This document shows, piece after piece, positions 58,001-64,000 of a stretch of DNA of 64,000 bases. This DNA comes from Isochrysis galbana. Lineage: Eukaryota > Haptophyta > Isochrysidales > Isochrysidaceae. Within the stretch, counting starts at the first letter, position 1; each line of letters opens with the position of its first letter. The notes under the pieces are model-generated. The model saw nothing but the letters and a program-made list of their open reading frames with translations, was not told where the DNA came from and did not search any database. The position numbers and the translations under genes were made by a program. The stretch is from positions 5,046,749-5,110,748 of the forward strand of contig CM030938.1 of NCBI GenBank assembly GCA_018136815.1, written 5' to 3'.

Positions 58001-59792
58001 GTTTGCCCGGCTTGAATAGCTTTGAGCGACGCACGGTGATCAGCCTAAGATGGGCGTAATCAACACGTGAAATGCCACACCACACAAAGGCGTAAGGTCT
58101 CACGCAAGTGCGGTGGTACTGCGTCTTGGATAGTACCTGTGCACGCAGCACACCTTGAGCTGGACGCTTAATTTCAACACGGCTTCCCTCGCATCAGCTG
58201 CAGCATCGGCCGCCGCGCGTGCTGCGGCAGCGCCGGCGGCCTCCCTGGCCTCACCCCGCTTGAAGAGGCTCTCAATCGAACCCCTTTCTTCTGCCAGTGC
58301 TGCGCTGACACGAGATAAAATGCGCCCTTCCAAGCGAGAAGTTTCATCACGAAGCATTCGCAACTCGGACGATATCGCCTCCCGAAGGGATCCTCCAGGT
58401 TGCGTGGCATCTGAGAGCGCCCTAACCGCCTCCGACCAATCACGTAGAAGGGGAGTCACCTAGAATTCATGATCGCAAGTGAAAAGACAGTCGGGTATGG
58501 TGAGCACAAGTGATACGGAGACAAATGGCAGCGCTGCGAATGAAGGTCCCCATGCACACTCGCCAGCAGCGGATCCGTCTGAGCCATTGCGTGTGTTTGA
58601 ATTCATGACAGGAAGTGGCACGCTCCGGCGAAAGGTTGGTGCTCTCACCAAGGCCCACTCAGCTCTGGGCAAACTCAGCAACATCGAGTCGCACTCGGAC
58701 ACACACCATCGCTGCCAGCACCGCACTGATGTATGAAAGCGTTCCCGATTACCAACATAACCGCACACTCAACGAAACAATGCCATACCTGATCGCTGAT
58801 GCGGTCCGCCACAGACCCTTCCGTGCTCTGACAGTTGGCAGGTCCTCGGTGAGGGGCTTGCTCTACTTTGCTCTCGGTGAAGTTCACATGCCGCGTTGTG
58901 TGCGGAGTTTGAGACACTGCCAAATACTGCGGCGAGTCCTCCCAATAAGATCCGGAAGAAGATGCCATCCGGCCACAGGCTGAGGGCCCATCTCTGCGCA
59001 GAACCCGCCAGAGTTCCTGGTATTGTATGGCCCCATCGTGATTTGAATCGAATGAATCGAAAACAGCGTCGGCTTCCGAGCGAGAGCCACTGAAACCAAG
59101 CTCGCGCATCGCCTGAGCGCGTGAATTCGGGTGCTCGACGCCTAAGATGTACAGGTGCCCCTGTTATTGCTAAGTTGTACAGGTGCCCCTGTTATTGGTC
59201 TGTAAAGGGCGGGGCGTCCGTACCTTGTACCATTCTGCTCGCTCAATCCTCCCCGAGTTATTGTCATCCATCTGCCGGAGAAGATCGATCACGCGTACGA
59301 GTGCTGTCGGCTTGGCCAAGGCTGCTCTCACCTGACGGGCCACCTCGATAGGCCCCCCCGAAAGCCGTAGTCCCTGCAATATGTTGGCGTCGTCTCGCCG
59401 AGCTTGCCACTGCGTGGGAAGGGCGGAAAAGGAGAGCTCAGGCGTGGGGCGGGCAGCAGAGAGAGGGAAAGCGAGAGCGAGAAAGTGACCAGAGAGAGAG
59501 AACGATAAAGAAGGTGAGTCCACGAGCACGGGGGAGAGTGTGAGAACACGCGAGCGAGCGAGAGGGGTAGGGAATGGGGGAGGGGGAGGAGGGGGAGAGA
59601 GAGAGAAGAGAGAGAGAGGGTGCTTGCAGTTGTCCAAGTTTAGCAGGTGTGTAGCGGAGGAAGGCTCACGGGCTCTCGCTGTTTGGCTGAGGGCGAGGAT
59701 GGTGAGCAGCGCGGGCTGCGCGACGGGCTACGCGATGACGAGGCCAGCGGCGACGACGCCCGCGGAGAGAGGGACGACGGCACCGTCGGCAT
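55065..59792 (-). CDS. EF-hand and coiled-coil protein, 8 exons
   Basis: Exons (minus): 59792-59670, 59409-59224, 59160-58789, 58459-58154, 58044-57940, 57888-57115, 56894-55785, 55685-55065; all introns phase 0; about 1198 residues. A Ser/Pro-rich N-terminus precedes two canonical calcium-binding loops, DDNNSGRIERAE (exon 2) and DSNHDGAIQYQE (exon 3). From exon 4 on it is a long Ala/Arg/Glu coiled coil (RMLRDETSRLEGRILSRVSA, LRILKDEVTKLRASLRNSDA, AAAERRAAAAERDETTAQIL) ending in a Ser/Pro tail. The ORF also stays open through the 99-nt last intron (GTGTGC...CTCAG), so retention is possible. A 63-nt in-frame segment in exon 7 (GTGAGAGTACC...CCAG) may be another intron. Such proteins are typical of calcium-responsive cytoskeletal or centriolar structures (inference). 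Terminal exons are less certain than the middle. Confidence 0.75.
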
Positions 59793-61301
59793 CCGTCCGA
59801 CGCGCCCCACCGCTCACCACTCAAACGGCTTCCCGCTCACTCGTCTCTCCCGCCGCAGCCGCAAATATGTAGCTACTCTACTCTACTCGATATGTATGAA
59901 TATTTCTGAAGGCGCTTCTCGGACAAGACGCTTTTAGATCTTTTTGATGGGTTAACCCTAGTATGTGCCTAGTCCGCGAGGCGGACGGTCGGGACGTTTT
60001 TAGCACAAATGGCTATATTGGGAGCCCCTAGGGGCACTAGGAGGGCCCTAGGGGGGCTCCGGATGTGAAATGAGACCCCTCCTAGGCCTGGGTAGATCTC
60101 CCTACAATAAATTCGTCAATGTTGCTTGGTTTTAGAAGCGCGGGAGAACGTTGCCACGAAAGGTTGGCGCGAGCCCGTTTCCCTCCTCTCCCCCCCTCCC
60201 CCGCCCTTTCCCCCCACGCCCCACGGGTGCTCTCCGTGACCAAACAACACCTCCTCCTTTTTTCACCTCTTCATCTCTTTCTTTTCTATGCACCCCCGCG
60301 GGCGCGCCCGCGAACTGCCACTTGCGACGCGCCCCCCTCCTCCCGCGAACTCCCACTGGCGAAGCCCCCCCCCCCCCCCCCTCTCCCCCCTACCCTCTCG
60401 AGCACGCCCGCCATGTCACGACCGAGCACCAGCACGCAAACTGGCCCGCCTGGACCCTGGACCCTACACGGTGTCTACACGGCCGCGGTACCGCGTACCA
60501 CGTACCGCCCTCGCGCTCAGGCGCGAGGGCGAGGGGCTGGCCCGGCACCGTTAACGTAATCGTAGCGCGTTCTGAAAGTTCTAAAAGTGCGCAGAGCGTG
60601 CTGAAGAAAGGTGAGAAGCGCTCAATCACCATCACCCACAGCATAGAAAAGCGTTCAATCGCCATCAGTCTACACGTGGAACGCGTTCAAAATAAAATAA
60701 TTAATGTTATATCCTAGCCAACCCCACTAGCTAATTGGACACAACTTTTCCGTCCCGGAATCCCGCCATGCCTGACGAGCCAGGTGTCCGAGTGCTACCG
60801 GGGGGAGGGGGCACCGCCCCCTCCCCCCGATATTCGTCCTCCCCCCAGTGCACGCACCGACCCCGCGCACCCCAACACGTCCTCTCCTCGAGTCCACGCT
60901 GGGGGAAAACCCCTTTTGGGTAAAAACAACGCAGGGGGGGGGGGGCACTCATGAATAGGAGCCCAGAAACGCTAATCTGTCTTCCCCGCCCCAGTGGGGA
61001 AAGATACGTTAGTGTGGAGGAATGTTGGGTGAGAGTCGAGTGTGCGTGTCTCGGATTGTTGTCGGACTAGTCGGATTGGTATCCTGTGGGCCTCTGTCGC
61101 CCTCGTCCCTCGCCCCAGTCGCTCCTCGCTCCCTCGTTCTCGCTCTCGCTCTCGCTCCGTCGTAACAAGTAATCTTACAACACCACCGTCCTCCCTCACC
61201 CTTCCCGTCCCTCCCCGAGTGCTTCCTTGAGTTTCCGGCCCCCTTTTGTCTATCTCTTTCCCGCGCAATTCCCTTTCCCCCCGCGCGTGATATCTTCCCT
61301 G
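59793..61301. other. Intergenic, no gene seen
   Basis: 59940-60110 has flowing cctaggg-type words. 60170-60400 is C-rich. 61195-61235 carries a piece of repeat R1 in reverse complement (tccccgagtgcttccttgag). Low-complexity Pro-rich ORFs only. Confidence 0.4.
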
Positions 61302-62152
61302 TCGCATTCGCGAATCGACACTCGTTAGGCTTCGCTCTTCTCTTCGTCGTTCGGTATTTATCGTTATAATTCTCTCGTTCTCGTTCTCGGTCAAAAGCTT
61401 CGCTTGGATGCATGGGATCGTGGGTTGTGGAGCGCCCTCTCTCTTTCTCTCGAAAGAGAAGGGAAGTTTCCCCACCTTTCTTCCTCCCAGGCGCCTCGCA
61501 AATAGGTTTAATTTGCTATCTCCCCTGCGTTTCTTTATCTGCTTCTGGGGGCAATCAGGTTTAATTTGCGATCTCTTCGTACCTCCCCCTTAAGCATATC
61601 GCACTTCTCTCGTCTTATTCGGTAAGTCTCTTGGAATCCTGCGTAGCAAGATTGCCCCTCGATTCCGTTATGGTGCGATTCCCGTTCCAGACAAGATCGC
61701 CGACAGATCGCCCTTTGATCGTCGTCCGTCGTTGTCTGATCGGAGTGTTTGGGTTTGATTTCAGTCGAGTTATGTGAGAAAGTCGTGGGGCGAGAGTCGG
61801 GGTGTTTTCCTGGGTGTCTCTGTCCGTCGTCCTGTCGTCAGTCGTCATCCGTCGTCGCTCTCGCTCTCGTCGCTCTCGCTCTCGTAACACTCAGACCCTA
61901 CAATCCCTCCTCGCCTCGCCAGCCCCTGCCACCACAGCCCTCCTCACACTCACCCTCGCCTTTCGCCGCTCGTTCCATGTCGCTTTCGCCGCCGTCCTCG
62001 CCCTCGCTCAAGCCCGCCTGCCCGCCTTCCTCTGCTGACGGGCTTCAGCCCGTCAGCACCTCTGAAGTGGCCTCCCTCGCCGCGCCTGCCGCCGGCTTTG
62101 CCCCTTCCTCATTGCCCTCAGGCCCTATGGGCCATCCCAATTCGTCATTCCC
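61302..62152 (+). mobile_element. LTR, leader and gag N-terminus fragment, LTR-element family 2 (best copy)
   Basis: Starts TGTCGCATTCGCGAATCGAC (a near-palindrome; the large element's LTR also starts TGTCGTATTC). 61325-61560 matches 9232-9475 and 61556-61673 matches 53510-53640. A gag ORF begins at 61977, MSLSPPSSPSLKPACPPSSA, and the family match ends at CCCAATTCGTCA (62136-62147). A possible primer-binding site starts TGGTGCGATTCCCG at 61670. Confidence 0.75.
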
Positions 62153-62420
62153 CCAGTGTCTATCGTACGCTCAGCGCTGTCGCTCGAGCGCTCCGTGTCC
62201 CCTTCTCGTGTCCCTCCTGCCCTCGTCCTCGCTCCGTGCTGTCGCATGTCGTCTGGGAGCGCCCGCTCGTCCTCGGCCCCCTTGTCGCGTGCCTCCCCCG
62301 CCCCCGGTGGCACGCATCCCATCCCGCTGAGAGGCTGTACTTCACGTGTTACATACATCAGCCCCTCCACCTCCATACGCTCCACAGCCACAGCTCCACT
62401 CCTCTCACAACACTTCTAGT
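62150..62420. repeat. Dispersed repeat R1, copy 3 (inverted)
   Basis: The reverse complement (cactcctctcacaacac, agccacagctccac, gtcgctcgagcgctccgtg) follows 1000-1310 and 33489-33760. Confidence 0.6.
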
Positions 62421-63648
62421 GTCCTCTTTCGACGGAACGCCACCTCAGCGCATCTTCATGGAGGAGCGCAGGAGGAGGAGGGGGGGGGGAGGAGGAGGAG
62501 GAGACCTCGACGGGCGGCGCCGCTGCTGCCGCAGGCCGCAGGCTCCTCGAGTCGCCATTCTTCGAAGAAATTCTTCGTTCTTCGAGTCGCAAGCGGAAGC
62601 GAGCACGGCGAGAGACGATCGTGGATTTGGTGGTTTGGTGGTGGGCGAAGAGACGAGGAGACGAGGGAGCGCACCCTTGGCGTATGCTTCATTCAGCATG
62701 TTGACTAAGTGTGGTGGGACAATCAGTCCCTCGAAGTTCTGGTGGAATGCCCTCGGCCCTCGGGGAACCAAGTATAAACTTAGTTTTTTATGAGTGTAGA
62801 GGTAGAGCTAGGAGTTGCTCTAGTCCCCACGGCCCACGGGCCTAAATAAGGTCTAGCGCGCCTAGTGCCTAGTGCCTAGGCCTAGGCCCTAGGCCGACCG
62901 AGGCGTCTAACTAACGTCTAATTAACCAAGGGTTATAATAGTACTAACTAATAGGATAAAATAAAATAAAAAGCGTCAACTTTTGATCGAAATTTAAGGT
63001 GCCCGACCCTCAAATTGTGACGACAAAATTTGGGTCCTCCCAAAACACAACACAAAACTTACGTACGAGCATGTACGTCGAAACGTGACAGTGACAATGA
63101 CAATGAATTGGTTGCACGCATGCGCATGCTCATGCATGCTCAAGAGAGAGGCCGCGTAACGATAACGAAATTTTGTTTTTCTATTTCTATCAAAACACTT
63201 CTCTCTAGTCGAGGGTGATCTTTCGTTCAGAGTTCAGAGTTCGGAGCAGAAGAATTGAATAACGCGACAACGCGACGTAACGCGCGTTAACGTTCACGCC
63301 TCACGCCTTCCTGGAACTTCCAGCTGGAACCTTCCTGAAACATGAACTTGTGAAAATTTTGTTTTTGGAGTTTACTACTGCAGATTACGACGATGATGAC
63401 CAAGATTTGAATATTATACTACGAGTAGTATTACTAGTATCCGGACTTAATTAAGTCACGCGCGACAGCTCGTCCCTGGCGAGTATTGATTGTACTACTA
63501 TCATCGTATTGCGGTCATGCGAGTCGTGGCTTGGTCTGCACCCCGTTCGTTTAGTCTACTTGGTAGAGCTCTAGATACTATCTACTAGAGTAGTAGATAC
63601 CAGGACGAGAAGGAGAAAAGAGAAGAGAGAGGAGAGACAGCAGACAAG
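62421..63648. other. Intergenic, partly AT-rich, no gene seen
   Basis: 62460-62510 is a GGA-rich tract. 62900-63500 is markedly AT-richer than the window average and non-coding. Confidence 0.4.
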
Positions 63649-64000
63649 ATGCTGAGTGCGGCGCTTCCGATACCCCTGGCGACCACCGGGCTGGCACACG
63701 CGCCGTGGCGGCCCTTGGCGGCGGGGGCCTCAGTCATGAGTGGTCGTGCAGGCCTGCTCTCTCTCTGCGAGCTGCCTGATGACGACCTCGCTGCGGCTTT
63801 CGCGGCCGAGGCCAGGCGGCGACAGTCGAGAGTTGAGAGAGGCAGGCCAGGCCAGCCACCTCCTGTGCCGCCAAGCCCTGAGGGCGCGGGGGTGGTCCGT
63901 GAGGTGGTGCTACGAGACGGTAAAGCTGTTTCGATCCCTCGCCGTCCGCCACCCCCGAATTTCGATGAGCAGGGTGGAAATCGACTCTCCATCGCTGGGT
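63649..64000 (+). CDS. Hypothetical protein, N-terminal part (runs off the window)
   Basis: ATG at 63649 opens a frame that stays open to the end (117 codons). MLSAALPIPLATTGLAHAPW is followed by a second Met, MSGRAGLLSLCELPDDDLAA, whose LLSLCELPDDDLAAAF faintly recalls an F-box helix start. A Pro-rich stretch (RPGQPPPVPPSPEG) and VVREVVLRDGKAVSIPRRPP follow. Function unknown. Confidence 0.4.
   Translation, partial: MLSAALPIPLATTGLAHAPWRPLAAGASVMSGRAGLLSLCELPDDDLAAAFAAEARRRQSRVERGRPGQPPPVPPSPEGAGVVREVVLRDGKAVSIPRRPPPPNFDEQGGNRLSIAG

Overview
This is nuclear DNA of a eukaryotic microalga. It is GC-rich and intron-bearing, with short introns that often begin GTGCG, GTGAG or GTGTG and end CAG or TAG, and it is crowded with degenerate retroelements and low-complexity tracts. 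A small gene at 34.6-35.4 kb encodes a protein with a signal peptide ending in an A-x-A-F motif (GADAFVPP), the hallmark of plastid import in red-lineage secondary algae (ochrophytes, haptophytes, cryptophytes). A CEP95-like centrosomal gene suggests centrioles or a flagellate stage. I cannot name the species.

Host genes for which I could build frame-consistent exon models: a CEP95-like coiled-coil protein (minus, 4.6-7.6 kb, 8 exons), translation initiation factor eIF1 (minus, 11.6-12.3 kb, 4 exons), a plastid-targeted protein (minus, 34.6-35.4 kb, 3 exons), a BolA-family protein (plus, 52.1-52.7 kb, 3 exons) and a large EF-hand/coiled-coil protein (minus, 55.1-59.8 kb, 8 exons). Less certain genes are a 737-residue protein with repeated tryptophan motifs (39.0-41.2 kb), a multi-exon acidic nuclear-type protein (44.8-49.2 kb) with a divergent neighbour at 49.8 kb, a 13.0-13.8 kb ORF, and a gene running off the right edge.

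The centre (15.2-33.2 kb, minus strand) is one chromodomain-bearing Ty3/gypsy LTR retrotransposon. Its unusual feature is a compact phage-type DNA cytosine-C5 methyltransferase domain encoded between gag and the protease. The region looks larger than it is because it holds an assembly fault: the 100-N gap at 25149-25248 separates two contig ends that overlap by about 5.3 kb (19859-25148 is the same sequence as 25249-30558), each with many one-base errors near the gap. Apparent frameshifts there are mostly artefacts. One in-frame TAG remains between protease and reverse transcriptase.

The flanks carry other mobile DNA: a 5'-truncated non-LTR element with a 17-bp target duplication (1.3-3.15 kb) and a second copy (43.2-44.5 kb); two nonautonomous hAT-like DNA elements with perfect 8-bp target duplications (41488-42675, which has captured a host-like gene fragment with an intron, and 43258-43820, which sits inside the second non-LTR copy); fragments of two further LTR-element families consisting of LTR/leader plus gag N-terminus; and several short repeat families. 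I found no rRNA, tRNA or CRISPR.
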